Position numbers and translations under genes: made by a program. The notes below the pieces were generated by a model. It did no database searches. It was given only the letters and a program-made list of their open reading frames with translations, and was not told the origin of the DNA. DNA of 64,000 nucleotides, from NCBI GenBank assembly GCA_020723305.1, contig DYJC01000005.1, forward strand, positions 62,001 through 126,000. Reading direction: 5' to 3'. Numbering within the stretch: the first letter of the stretch is position 1; every line of letters starts with the position of its first letter. Of this stretch, positions 45,686 to 54,946 are shown piece after piece. The stretch is from Desulfosudis oleivorans. Lineage in GTDB: Bacteria > Desulfobacterota > Desulfobacteria > Desulfobacterales > SURF-7.

Positions 45686-48268
45686 CTACTTTTCCGACAA
45701 GGAATCTGGTTCAGAAACTTCCAAATGCTTTTCTGTACCAACCTCCTGGGTTTTGATGTGCCTGACATTAAGGTCCATCTGTGGAAAGGCGATTTCAATC
45801 CCCCGCTCCTTAAACAGACGATTAATCCCGTAACGAATATCTGTCTCAACATCCAGAAAATTGTCGATGTAGGTCCATATCCGCAATCTGAAAATAAGCG
45901 CACTGTCCCCAAAATCCATGAATATGACATTTGGTTTTGGAAGTTTCAGCACTCGGCTTGTGTTTCCTGCAATCTCCAGCAATGTATTTCTCACCAGCTC
46001 AAGATCAGAGCCATACGCCACTCCCACATCGATGTTACGACGCAGCCTTCTGTCCTTGAAACTCCAGTTGGTAACCTGGGTGCTGATCAACTCCGAGTTC
46101 GGTATGATCAAGGATGCATTATCATAGGTCTGCGCGATTGTAGACCGTACATTGATTTTTTTCACTGTTGCCCAGACACCGTTCACTTCGATATCATCTC
46201 CCACCTGAATGGGACGCTCGAACAATAGAATAATCCCGCTTAGGAAATTATTGAATATATTCTGCAATCCAAACCCGATACCAATACCCAAAGCGCCCAG
46301 TACCAGTGTCAATGAGGTGGAATCAAAACCCAGGGCATTCAAAGCCAGTATGATGCCCACCACCCAGATGGCATAAATCGATATGGTGGTGACCGACTCC
46401 TTCAACCCTTCCTCTATTCCGCTCTGCTCCAGGAAATTATCAAAAAAAACATGCCGCCAAGCTCTGGCCAGACCCTGAGTGATAAAAAGGATGGGAATCG
46501 CAATCATCAATCCCAGTAGACTGAATTTCATGGAACCGATAGTCAACGGCATTTTGATAAATTCAAAAATCCCGACCAGAACGGCCTTTTTTCCGCCCCA
46601 TGACAATACAAAAAAGACCAGCAAAATCCCGCACCACAGAAAGGTCAGAAACTGGACACCTACCCATTGGAGTGAATTTTTAGCCTCGGAGGTCTCCTCT
46701 CCCTGGATCTCCTGAGCCTTTTTCAATGCCGGATTCCACTCCCGGATGGCCTTGAATGTCATTGCACCCAGTAGACCCACGGCAAAACTGAGCCCCCAAG
46801 ATGTAAACCATAACTGGGATAATGATCCATATCCCGTGACATCCAGAACAAACCCGGAGACAATGATAAAATAGGTCAGCGGTTTCAGTACCGCGGTGCA
46901 TTTCTGAAATTCAGATGGAACATGGTCGCCTTCACTTGCCTGAATTGCGTTTTTGATTCTGTCGGAAATTCTCCAGAATATGATGTTGAATGCATACAGG
47001 CAGATTGCAAACAGGATTCGGCCCAGGATGATCACAATACTGTCACTGGTATGAATCCAGGAAAGAACAATGTAAAAAACGGCAAAAAACCGGATGATAC
47101 GAATCTGAATCCGTATCCAGAATAGCTGATTGTCCTGAAGAACCGGCCGGCCGTCTTTTTGCAGAAGATTCAGTGCATCCTTGAACCATTTGGTAAACAG
47201 CCATACCAGCAGGAAACTGACAATGACCTCAAGAATAACCGGCTTGGGTTTAAACCGTTCCGTCTCTGTCATCACAAAAAAGAAAAGAGTTGCCCCGATC
47301 AGAATGAATGAACGTTTCAGAAGCAGTAGAACGATCCGGGTCCAGTATTTATCCAGCAGCACGGAATGATTCATCAGTTTCTTCAACTGGACTCGCACAC
47401 GAAATGTAATCACCATCACAATCATGAATACGAGAAAAAAAGACCCCAGAAACAGCCTTTCCGATGTTTTAACAAACCGGAATTGCCCTGTCCAGAATTC
47501 TCCGGTCACTGTTTTTCCGGCTTTTACAACCAGTTCCGTGATATCGGCAATGATCTTCTGAAGCCCGATGCTTTCAACAAGCTTTTTTCTTTCCAGAAGA
47601 TCCTGCTTTTTCCTTTTTTCAATCATCTGATCAAACCGTTTGATCAATGAATCATAACGCTGCCAGGTATCACTGACTCCGGTAACAAGTACTTTATATG
47701 TATCCATAACCGATTGTATCATCTTTTTCCGGACGGCAAGAGATTTGGAAAGTTCCTTCAGCTTTTTATTCAGCAGCTTTGCTTCCGGATCGGATTTGAC
47801 TTCAGAAAGAATATCCTGAATCTGTTTATCTGTAATCGCAATCAATTCGTTTGTCTGGGAGTTGATCTTCAGAACCTCTTCCTGTTTGTTTTTCAGTTCG
47901 CCCAGCCTTGATGCGATTGCCTGAAACGATGTTGTCAGTCCCAGATAGTTTTCTTCCAGGGTTTTGAGCGGAACCATCGGGTTCAAAAGATGGTTGCTGT
48001 AAATGGATTCCTGAATTTTGTGTGAATTCATTTCCGCATTCACTTCACGGCCCATTCCGTCAACAGCAGTCATCAGCTCCTTTATCGAATCAATGGTCTC
48101 TAAATTGGTTTTCAACGATGTTTCAATGGATTGTTTCAAGGCTGAAAACTTTGAAGTTGAAGAATCCGCCTTTTCCTTGGCCATGACCCAGATTGCGGGC
48201 ATAAAACAATTGCTTATCATGAAAAATACAACAATTCTTATCCAACAGTTTCCACTCATCTTTTTCAA
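45686..48268 (-). CDS. Large MscS-family mechanosensitive channel (MscK/MscM-like)
   Basis: An 860-residue inner-membrane channel. Signal peptide or first helix, a periplasmic coiled-coil domain of about 250 residues, a run of about eight membrane helices, then the MscS pore and vestibule: LGIGIGFGLQNIFNNFLSGI (pore helix) and ERPIQVGDDIEV, ending in the alpha-beta domain. Releases solutes on hypo-osmotic shock. The start is the first ATG (MKKMSGN); a second ATG is three codons later. Alone between corA and the TetR gene. Confidence 0.9.
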   Translation of the reverse strand: MKKMSGNCWIRIVVFFMISNCFMPAIWVMAKEKADSSTSKFSALKQSIETSLKTNLETIDSIKELMTAVDGMGREVNAEMNSHKIQESIYSNHLLNPMVPLKTLEENYLGLTTSFQAIASRLGELKNKQEEVLKINSQTNELIAITDKQIQDILSEVKSDPEAKLLNKKLKELSKSLAVRKKMIQSVMDTYKVLVTGVSDTWQRYDSLIKRFDQMIEKRKKQDLLERKKLVESIGLQKIIADITELVVKAGKTVTGEFWTGQFRFVKTSERLFLGSFFLVFMIVMVITFRVRVQLKKLMNHSVLLDKYWTRIVLLLLKRSFILIGATLFFFVMTETERFKPKPVILEVIVSFLLVWLFTKWFKDALNLLQKDGRPVLQDNQLFWIRIQIRIIRFFAVFYIVLSWIHTSDSIVIILGRILFAICLYAFNIIFWRISDRIKNAIQASEGDHVPSEFQKCTAVLKPLTYFIIVSGFVLDVTGYGSLSQLWFTSWGLSFAVGLLGAMTFKAIREWNPALKKAQEIQGEETSEAKNSLQWVGVQFLTFLWCGILLVFFVLSWGGKKAVLVGIFEFIKMPLTIGSMKFSLLGLMIAIPILFITQGLARAWRHVFFDNFLEQSGIEEGLKESVTTISIYAIWVVGIILALNALGFDSTSLTLVLGALGIGIGFGLQNIFNNFLSGIILLFERPIQVGDDIEVNGVWATVKKINVRSTIAQTYDNASLIIPNSELISTQVTNWSFKDRRLRRNIDVGVAYGSDLELVRNTLLEIAGNTSRVLKLPKPNVIFMDFGDSALIFRLRIWTYIDNFLDVETDIRYGINRLFKERGIEIAFPQMDLNVRHIKTQEVGTEKHLEVSEPDSLSEK

Positions 48269-48284
48269 TATCCTTACATCCGGA

Positions 48285-49340
48285 TTACAACCATCTGTTT
48301 CGTTTAAACCAGATCAGCATTGCACATAAACAGGCCAGAACCATTCCCCAGAACAGCGGGTAGGAATAATGCCATTCCAGTTCCGGCATATACTTGAAAT
48401 TCATTCCGTAAACCCCGGCAAGAAAAGTCAGGGGGATGAACAGTGTCGCAATGATGGTTAATACCTTCATCACTTCATTCATTTTAATACTCACGCTGGA
48501 TATATAGATTTCCAGTATACCGGACATCTGGTCCCGGTTTGTCTCAACCGTATCCGCAACCTGGATCACATGGTCATACACATCCTGATAATATAAAAGA
48601 ATTTTTTCATCAATCATTTCGGATTCCCCCCGCAGCAGGCTGCTGAGAACTTCCCGTTGAGGCCAGATCGACTTTCTCAGCAGTACAAGCTTGTGCCTGA
48701 GATTCTGAATTTCGGATAATATTCCCGGTTCCGGATGATCCAGTACGCTTTCCTGAATGGTTTCGATCTCCTCTCCAACCTCTTCCAGAACCTCAAAATA
48801 ATGATCCACCACCATATCGATCAATGCATAGGCCAGATAATCCGCGCCATACCGCCGGATGCGCCCTTTGGAATGCCAGAGCCGATCCCGTATCGGGGTG
48901 AATATCTCCCCCTCCATCTCTTCGAATGAGATGATAAAACCTTTACCCACAACCATGCAGATGTGTTCAAGTGCAAGGGACCCATCCGATGAATCCAGCA
49001 GGGGCAACTTCAAAATCAGAAAGAAATAATCATCAAATGCATCCATTTTGGGCCGGTGGTTTGTGTTGACAACATCCTCCAGAATCAGAGGATGAAGCCC
49101 GCACAGCTTTCCAATGTCTTCGATGACATCTACATCCTGGATCCCGGAAACCGTAATCCAGGTAACCGAATCCCGCTTCAGAAACATTTGCAGATCATCA
49201 ATCGGAACATCGCTTGCTTCCTCTATATCGTCGTTTGTAAAATCAACAACCGATATCCGGGTTGCTTCAGCGGTCTTGTCCCCCACATAAACAAGCGTAC
49301 CGGGCGAGAGTCCCGGACTTTTATAAGATGCCTGTGCCAT
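48285..49340 (-). CDS. corA: CorA-family Mg2+/Co2+ transporter
   Basis: 351 residues with the acidic N-terminal cytoplasmic domain and long coiled helix, two C-terminal membrane helices, and the selectivity signature YGMNF (GMN) near residue 312. Pentameric magnesium channel. Located 16 bp before the MscS-type gene on the same strand, so both are probably co-transcribed, which joins two osmotic/ion channels. Confidence 0.93.
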   Translation of the reverse strand: MAQASYKSPGLSPGTLVYVGDKTAEATRISVVDFTNDDIEEASDVPIDDLQMFLKRDSVTWITVSGIQDVDVIEDIGKLCGLHPLILEDVVNTNHRPKMDAFDDYFFLILKLPLLDSSDGSLALEHICMVVGKGFIISFEEMEGEIFTPIRDRLWHSKGRIRRYGADYLAYALIDMVVDHYFEVLEEVGEEIETIQESVLDHPEPGILSEIQNLRHKLVLLRKSIWPQREVLSSLLRGESEMIDEKILLYYQDVYDHVIQVADTVETNRDQMSGILEIYISSVSIKMNEVMKVLTIIATLFIPLTFLAGVYGMNFKYMPELEWHYSYPLFWGMVLACLCAMLIWFKRNRWL

Positions 49341-49557
49341 TTTTTTTCCTGAAAAAAAAGAATTGAATTTTCTAAAGGGTTTCTGTTACGACGGGGAAAA
49401 ATTATCAGAAAGATGGAAATCGTGCAACTTTTATGAAAAAAAACACTTTTTTTTTCCTACATATTTTGTTAAGCAAAACGGAATTTATTCTGTTTTAAAT
49501 CATTCATTGAATCTGCTGATTGATAAGAAAAAGCGGAACTGTCAAAAAAAGGACTCA

Positions 49558-50040
49558 ATGCTTAGAATTAATACGTATCTTGCTCAATCATCTGTCCACG
49601 GGATGGGGCTGTTTGCTGCAAAACCGATCGCCAAAGGCGAGGTTATCTGGAAATACGATCCCCTGATCGACCAGATCTATACAAAAGCCAAATTCAAAAA
49701 ACTGATCGATTCCCTGGATCCGGTTGTTTTAAAGCAGCTCCTCTCCGCCACCTATAAACGGAATGAGACCTACTTTTATCTGGCGGATAATGCCCGTTTC
49801 ATCAATCATATGGAAATCGGATATAATATTTTTCTCATTGACGATTATACGGAAGTCGCCATTCAGGATATCGGGGAAGGTGAAGAGATCCTGGAAAACT
49901 ATTATTTGTCCTATGATGATGATGACTTTTTCATGCTGGAAATGAAAAAAGTCGATATCATGAATATTCTTCTTTTAAACTACAGAAAAAAACGGATTCA
50001 TGCTCCGGATAAAAACATCTTTAAGCAACTCCCCAATTAA
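49558..50040 (+). CDS. SET-domain protein, first of a tandem pair
   Basis: The start is MLRINTYLAQSSVHGMGLFA; a longer upstream frame lacks family similarity. The SET pattern is complete: GMGLFAAKPIAKGEVIW (first SAM motif), NARFINHMEIGYN (the RFINHxxxxN motif) and GEGEEILENYY (catalytic-tyrosine region). 160 residues, the compact bacterial SET size. SET proteins methylate lysine in proteins; the substrate here is unknown. Its end overlaps the start of the paralogous second gene by 41 bp. Confidence 0.85.
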   Translation: MLRINTYLAQSSVHGMGLFAAKPIAKGEVIWKYDPLIDQIYTKAKFKKLIDSLDPVVLKQLLSATYKRNETYFYLADNARFINHMEIGYNIFLIDDYTEVAIQDIGEGEEILENYYLSYDDDDFFMLEMKKVDIMNILLLNYRKKRIHAPDKNIFKQLPN

Positions 50041-50395
50041 CGGTATCGGCCTGTTTGCAGAAGAAAACGTGCAGAAGGGGAAAATCGTCTGGACATTCAA
50101 TCCATTGGTCGATCTTGTATTCAGTCCGGATGAATGGAATGATCTTCAAAAAAAAATTTCAGAAGATTCTTTCAATCAGATCAAAAAATATGCATACAAG
50201 GAAAACAACCGCTATGTTCTCTGTGTTGACAACGCCCAGTTCATGAACCACAGTGATACCCGCTGCAATGTGGGAAACCTGAAAGACGGGGATATCATGA
50301 TCGCCCTGACCGATATCCAAAAAGGGGATGAACTGGTCTGCAACTATTTTGAATACAGTGATGCGGATGATGCCCACCTGCAACAGATTCTGTGA
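50000..50395 (+). CDS. SET-domain protein, second of a tandem pair
   Basis: 131 residues starting MLRIKTSLSNSPINGIGLFA, a close match to the start of the first copy (MLRINTYLAQSSVHGMG), with NAQFMNHSDTRCN and KGDELVCNYFEY. The start sits 41 bp inside the first gene in another frame, so translation of both is likely coupled. Shorter than its neighbour at the C-terminus. Probably arose by tandem duplication, then diverged; a heterodimer is possible. Confidence 0.85.
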   Translation: MLRIKTSLSNSPINGIGLFAEENVQKGKIVWTFNPLVDLVFSPDEWNDLQKKISEDSFNQIKKYAYKENNRYVLCVDNAQFMNHSDTRCNVGNLKDGDIMIALTDIQKGDELVCNYFEYSDADDAHLQQIL

Positions 50396-50423
50396 CATTC
50401 ATACCAGTTTATTGGGTGCAATT

Positions 50424-50987
50424 ATGATTGAGACAAATGTGTTGATAACCGGTGTCATTATTTTTGTTGCGCGCGTATGCGATGTATCCATCGGAACACT
50501 CCGTACAATCATTACGGTTCAGGGAAGAACCGTTATCGCTTTTTTCCTGGCCTTGTTTGAAATCACCATCTGGATACTGGTCGCCGGCAAGGTCATCAAT
50601 CAGATCCATGATCAGCCCATATTGGTGGTCTTTTATGCGTTCGGGTTTGCCACGGGTAACGTCGTCGGTATTCTGGTTGAACGGAAACTGGCCCTGGGAA
50701 TCATTATCCTGAAGGTGATCACCCGGACAGCCGGCAAAGAAATCTCCGAATCCTTGCGGCAGAAAGGACAGGCCGTGACTGTGTTTATCGGCGAGGGGCT
50801 AAAGGGCCCGGTGACCGAGCTGTACATCGCCTGCCGACGCAGGGATCTCCCCTGGATACTGCCGGAAGTTCAGTCGTTTGATCCGGATGCATTTTACATC
50901 ATTGAACAGGCACGGGACATGCGGAAGGTCTTAACCCCGACAGCAGTTCCTTCCGGCGGATGGCGTTCAACCAGAAAGCAGAAATAG
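50424..50987 (+). CDS. UPF0316/DUF5698-DUF2179 membrane protein
   Basis: 187 residues with start MIETNVLITG. Three membrane helices hold the conserved ARVCDVSIGTLRTI and the C-terminal half is the cytoplasmic DUF2179 alpha-beta domain (GEGLKGPVTELYIACRRRD). The function is unknown; DUF2179 domains have been proposed to bind small ligands. It begins 28 bp after the second SET gene on the same strand and likely shares its transcript. Confidence 0.85.
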   Translation: MIETNVLITGVIIFVARVCDVSIGTLRTIITVQGRTVIAFFLALFEITIWILVAGKVINQIHDQPILVVFYAFGFATGNVVGILVERKLALGIIILKVITRTAGKEISESLRQKGQAVTVFIGEGLKGPVTELYIACRRRDLPWILPEVQSFDPDAFYIIEQARDMRKVLTPTAVPSGGWRSTRKQK

Positions 50988-51029
50988 AAATTAATTTTTT
51001 AACCGAAAAAATAACACAGGGAAAAGAAT

Positions 51030-51368
51030 ATGACCCATCTAATCTGGAATCTGCTGCTGCTAAGCCTTGCTGTGTTTTCGGTTTCAAGGTTTCTGCCCGG
51101 AATACACTGCAAAAGCTTCGGGACGGCCGTTATTGTGGCGGTTGTTTACAGCATCATCAATCTAATACTGGGCTGGTTTCTGGTATTGATCTCTCTGCCT
51201 GCAATCTTCCTGACGCTGGGACTGTTTATATTTGTCATCAATGCGATATTGCTGTATGTTACGGATAAACTGATCCAGGATTTTCATATTCACAATTTCA
51301 GCACCACGATACTGGCAGCATTCTGTATCACGGTTGCCCATACTGTTTTAAAATGGATATTTTTTTAA
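51030..51368 (+). CDS. Phage-holin-4 / YvlD-like small membrane protein
   Basis: 112 residues with four hydrophobic helices and the conserved LPGIHCKSFGTAV and NAILLYVTDKLI pattern of the Phage_holin_4_2/YvlD family. Despite the family name, most chromosomal members are of unknown role and not lytic; no phage genes are nearby. A ribosome site (CAGGGAAAAG) precedes the ATG. Confidence 0.85.
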   Translation: MTHLIWNLLLLSLAVFSVSRFLPGIHCKSFGTAVIVAVVYSIINLILGWFLVLISLPAIFLTLGLFIFVINAILLYVTDKLIQDFHIHNFSTTILAAFCITVAHTVLKWIFF

Positions 51369-51408
51369 CCCCCATTCATAAACCCAAACGTACAAGGAGG
51401 AATCAACG

Positions 51409-51771
51409 ATGATAAAACAAACATTGATCATGTCTTTCTTAATTGTAGCTTTGATTCTGGCAGTTGCACCGGCTTTTGCTGATGACCAGGAGGTTACTTA
51501 CGGCAGTCAACTCATGACAGACCAGGAGAAGATCGAATTCCGTGAAAAGCTGCGGAACGCAAAAACAGATGAAGAGCGCGATCAGCTTCTCAAAGAACAT
51601 CACGAGCAGATGATGGAAAGGGCAAAGGAAAAGGGATTGACTCTGCCGGAAGAACCGCTTCAAAAGGGTGCCGGCATGGGACATGGTTCGGGTATGGGAT
51701 CAGGTGGTGGCATGGGATCCGGCAGCGGTTCAGGTGGCGGCAAAGGGCATGGAGGCAATTGTCCCCGATAG
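51409..51771 (+). CDS. Secreted Gly/Met/His-rich small protein
   Basis: A 120-residue product with a signal peptide (cut after VAPAFA), a charged helical middle (KIEFREKLRNAKTDEERDQL) and a tail GAGMGHGSGMGSGGGMGSGS followed by GGGKGHGGNC. The Met/His/Cys tail could bind metal ions, and the middle resembles CpxP/Spy-like helices. A strong AAGGAGG site precedes the ATG. It lies just before an ABC/HlyD exporter operon, separated by a hairpin. Confidence 0.7.
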   Translation: MIKQTLIMSFLIVALILAVAPAFADDQEVTYGSQLMTDQEKIEFREKLRNAKTDEERDQLLKEHHEQMMERAKEKGLTLPEEPLQKGAGMGHGSGMGSGGGMGSGSGSGGGKGHGGNCPR

Positions 51772-51781
51772 TTGATAGATC

Positions 51782-51809
51782 ATGGGGTCAAACCTTGATT
51801 TGACCCCAT
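51782..51809 (+). terminator. 11-bp perfect stem-loop before the ABC operon
   Basis: ATGGGGTCAAA and TTTGACCCCAT pair around a 6-base loop, 10 bp after the small secreted gene and 20 bp before the ABC ATPase start. Only a short T stretch follows. It is either a weak terminator or a REP-like palindrome; the GGGGTCAA core recurs near transposase-associated repeats in related bacteria (recollection, unchecked). Confidence 0.55.
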
Positions 51810-51829
51810 TTATCGCGGAGCGCAAAAAA

Positions 51830-52567
51830 ATGACCGCCCAGAGAAATCCATCCAATAATCCGGAAAACGTTGTATTCCAGGTTCGGGATCTGGCAAAAAT
51901 TTACGACATGGGCGAGGTGAAGGTTCACGCCCTGCGCGGTGCCAATCTGGAATTGTTTTCCAAAGAGCTGATTGTGCTTCTGGGGCCATCCGGAAGCGGA
52001 AAATCGACCTTGCTCAATATTCTCGGAGGACTCGATACCGCGACCAGCGGTTTTGTTTCATACCGTGGCAGAAACCTGACTTCGGCAACAGAGGCTGAAC
52101 TGACCGAATACCGCCGTTTCCATGTCGGGTTTGTCTTTCAGTTTTACAATCTGATCCCGAGCCTTACCGCGCTGGAAAATGTCTCTGTTGTTACGGAGAT
52201 TGCCGGAAATCCCATGAAACCAGAAGATGCACTCGCTCTGGTTGGATTGACGGAAAGGCTGGACCATTTTCCAGCACAGTTATCCGGCGGTGAACAGCAG
52301 CGCGTGGCCATTGCCCGTGCCATATCCAAAAATCCGGAAGTTCTGCTCTGCGACGAACCCACAGGCGCGCTGGACTCGCAGACCGGAGTGGTCGTACTGG
52401 AAGCGCTGGAGCGCGTCAATCGAGAGCTGAACACTGCAACGGCAATTATCACGCACAATGTGGATATTGCTGCCATGGCCGACCGGGTGATTCATCTCAG
52501 CAACGGAAGAATTTCCGAAGTTACGGCAAACAAAGTGAGAAAATCACCGCGCGAAATAAAATGGTAA
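51830..52567 (+). CDS. ABC transporter ATP-binding protein (MacB/LolD type)
   Basis: 245 residues with start [10 protein letters not shown] behind GGAGCGC. Walker [11 protein letters not shown]-loop [16 protein letters not shown], signature [14 protein letters not shown], Walker [13 protein letters not shown] and H-loop. The PSLTALENV wording places it in the MacB/LolD/FtsE group, which powers transport or mechanical work across the envelope. First gene of an operon with an FtsX-type permease and an HlyD adaptor. Confidence 0.93.
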   Translation: MTAQRNPSNNPENVVFQVRDLAKIYDMGEVKVHALRGANLELFSKELIVLLGPSGSGKSTLLNILGGLDTATSGFVSYRGRNLTSATEAELTEYRRFHVGFVFQFYNLIPSLTALENVSVVTEIAGNPMKPEDALALVGLTERLDHFPAQLSGGEQQRVAIARAISKNPEVLLCDEPTGALDSQTGVVVLEALERVNRELNTATAIITHNVDIAAMADRVIHLSNGRISEVTANKVRKSPREIKW

Positions 52568-52571
52568 TTCC

Positions 52572-54935
52572 ATGAAAGCACTGGACCGGAAAGTTTGGCG
52601 AGATCTCTGGCGGATGAAAGGACAGGTGTTTGCCATAACCCTGGTTGTGATGAGCGGTGTAGCGACCTTTGTCATGTTTATCACGACCATGCACTCTCTT
52701 GATCTTACCCGAAACCGTTTCTATCTGGATTATAATTTTGCAGATGCCTTTGTCAGTTTAAAGCGGGCTCCGGAAAGTCTGAAGGATAAAATAAAAGATG
52801 TCGCCGGTGTCAATCAGGTGGAAACCCGGGTTTCCGCATATGTCAAACTGGATGTCCGCGGTTTTTCCGAGCCGGTTACCGGCCACATTATTTCGGTTCC
52901 GGATGACGGCCAATCGCTGGTAAATCGGATATACATGCGCAAAGGCCGGCTGGCCGACCCGGCCAAGGACAACGAGGTCGTCATCAGTGAAACCTTTGCC
53001 CATGCACATGGTTTCAATCTGGGTGATCCGCTCGCCGCAGTGATTAACGGCAAATGGAAAAAACTGACCATTACCGGAATCGCCCTCTCTCCGGAATTTG
53101 TTCTGGTCATGCGGCCCTTTGCCATGAGTCCGGATTTCAAGCGTTACGGCATTCTCTGGATGAGCCGAAAAGCCATCAGTAAAGCGTATAATATGGAAGG
53201 GGCATTTAATGATGTTGTACTGACTTTATATCCCGGTACAAAAGTAAATGATGTCCTTCGCGAACTGGACAATATTGTGGATCGATACGGCGGTTTTGGC
53301 GCCTTTGCCCGTAAAGATCAGATTTCCCACCGGCTGCTCAATGAGGAATTCAATATGCTCCGGAATATGGCCAGGATATTCCCCACCATATTTATTTGTG
53401 TTGCTGCATTCCTTTTGAACGTGGTGATGAGCCGAACGGTGAATACGCAGCGAGAACAGATTGCGGCACTCAAGGCTTTCGGGTATGATAATACGGCTAT
53501 CGTAATTCATTACGGCAAGCTGGTTGTTCTCATCATATCTTCCGGACTGCTTCTCGGCATAGCAGTGGGCATCTGGCTTGGACAAATTTTAGGCGGCATC
53601 TACATGGAAATCTACCGTTTTCCGGATCTTGCCTTTATTCTAAAACCATGGGTGATTGTTACCGCCATAATGATCAGCATACTGTCTGCCATGGCCGGCA
53701 CAGTACACTCTCTCTGGCGGTCGGCCAAACAACCGCCTGCTGAGGCCATGCGCCCGGAACCACCCGCAAAGTACAGGGTTTCACTGCTGGAAAAGGCCGG
53801 CATTGGTCCCTGGCTCACACAACCATCCAGGATCATTGTCCGTAATATCGGACGCAAGCCAATCCGGACATTTCTTTCGATTATTGGAATTGCCGTGGCC
53901 TGCGCCACCATGATCTCCAGCGGATTTTTCAAGGATTCCGTTGATCATATGGTTAATGTTCAGTTTGTCCTTTCCCAGAAGGAGGACATGGCCGTTGGTT
54001 TTACCGAACCCACTTCCTACCGGGCGCTGTATGAACTCAAAGAAATGGAAGGCGTCCATTATGCTGAAACGTTCCGAACGGTTCCGGTAAGACTTAAATT
54101 CGGCCGCTCCAGTTACAAAACCGTGATCAACGGGATAGAACCGGACAGCCGCCTGCACCCCTTGCTGGATACGAATTTGAAGCCGGTGACGCTGCCGCAG
54201 GAAGGTATTGTGTTAAACGATTATTTAGGCAAGATGCTGGGGGTAAAAGCCGGTGATATGCTGACTGTCGAGGCTTTGGAAGGATCAAAGGCAATCCGTC
54301 AGGTTCAGGTGATTGCATTGGTCAGGCTGTACCTGGGCGTTATGGGTTATATGGATTTAAAAGCACTCAACCGGCTGATGCGGGAAGGAGACGCTGTATC
54401 CGGAATTTATCTGACGGCGGACGAACGATATCAGGATAAACTGTATCGGAGTTTTGTCAATATGCCGCGCGTTTCCGGAACAATTGTCCGAAAAAACGAG
54501 ATCAGTAACTTTTATGATGTGCAGGCCAAGGGGATGCTGTTTTTTACCTTTATTGCCACACTGATGGCCGGTTCCATCTCCATCGGCGTTGTCTATAATA
54601 ATGCCAGGATTGCACTGTCCGAGCGCAGCCGCGAGCTCTCCAGCCTCCGGGTGCTGGGGTACACGCGCGGTGAAATTTCCTACATCCTTCTGGGAGAGCT
54701 GGCACTTATTGCGCTTACGGCCATTCCGCCGGGCTTTCTGATCGGATATGGACTTTGCGCCTACATAACAGAAATACTGCAATCCGATCTTTTCCGGATA
54801 CCGCTGGTTATCGAGCTGAAGACATATTCCATGGCAGCCGCGGTCGTACTGGTTTCGGCATCGGTATCCGGTCTGATCGTACGCCGGAAACTCGATCATC
54901 TGGATCTGGTGGAAGTTTTGAAAACAAGAGAATAA
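52572..54935 (+). CDS. FtsX-like ABC permease (MacB/LolCE type, double core)
   Basis: 787 residues: N-terminal helix (GQVFAITLVVMSGVATFVMF), a periplasmic MacB-PCD domain, three helices, then a second periplasmic region and three final helices, i.e. two FtsX units in one chain. REQIAALKAFGYDNTAI and SRELSSLRVLGYTRGEISY are the coupling loops. It starts 4 bp after the ATPase stop. Together with the adaptor gene it forms an export or lipoprotein-type pump. Confidence 0.92.
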   Translation: MKALDRKVWRDLWRMKGQVFAITLVVMSGVATFVMFITTMHSLDLTRNRFYLDYNFADAFVSLKRAPESLKDKIKDVAGVNQVETRVSAYVKLDVRGFSEPVTGHIISVPDDGQSLVNRIYMRKGRLADPAKDNEVVISETFAHAHGFNLGDPLAAVINGKWKKLTITGIALSPEFVLVMRPFAMSPDFKRYGILWMSRKAISKAYNMEGAFNDVVLTLYPGTKVNDVLRELDNIVDRYGGFGAFARKDQISHRLLNEEFNMLRNMARIFPTIFICVAAFLLNVVMSRTVNTQREQIAALKAFGYDNTAIVIHYGKLVVLIISSGLLLGIAVGIWLGQILGGIYMEIYRFPDLAFILKPWVIVTAIMISILSAMAGTVHSLWRSAKQPPAEAMRPEPPAKYRVSLLEKAGIGPWLTQPSRIIVRNIGRKPIRTFLSIIGIAVACATMISSGFFKDSVDHMVNVQFVLSQKEDMAVGFTEPTSYRALYELKEMEGVHYAETFRTVPVRLKFGRSSYKTVINGIEPDSRLHPLLDTNLKPVTLPQEGIVLNDYLGKMLGVKAGDMLTVEALEGSKAIRQVQVIALVRLYLGVMGYMDLKALNRLMREGDAVSGIYLTADERYQDKLYRSFVNMPRVSGTIVRKNEISNFYDVQAKGMLFFTFIATLMAGSISIGVVYNNARIALSERSRELSSLRVLGYTRGEISYILLGELALIALTAIPPGFLIGYGLCAYITEILQSDLFRIPLVIELKTYSMAAAVVLVSASVSGLIVRRKLDHLDLVEVLKTRE

Positions 54936-54946
54936 GGAGTTGATGC

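Noticed and set aside
51030-51368. Phage holin as evidence of a prophage
   Set aside because: The YvlD-like family is widespread on chromosomes and no capsid, tail or endolysin genes lie nearby.
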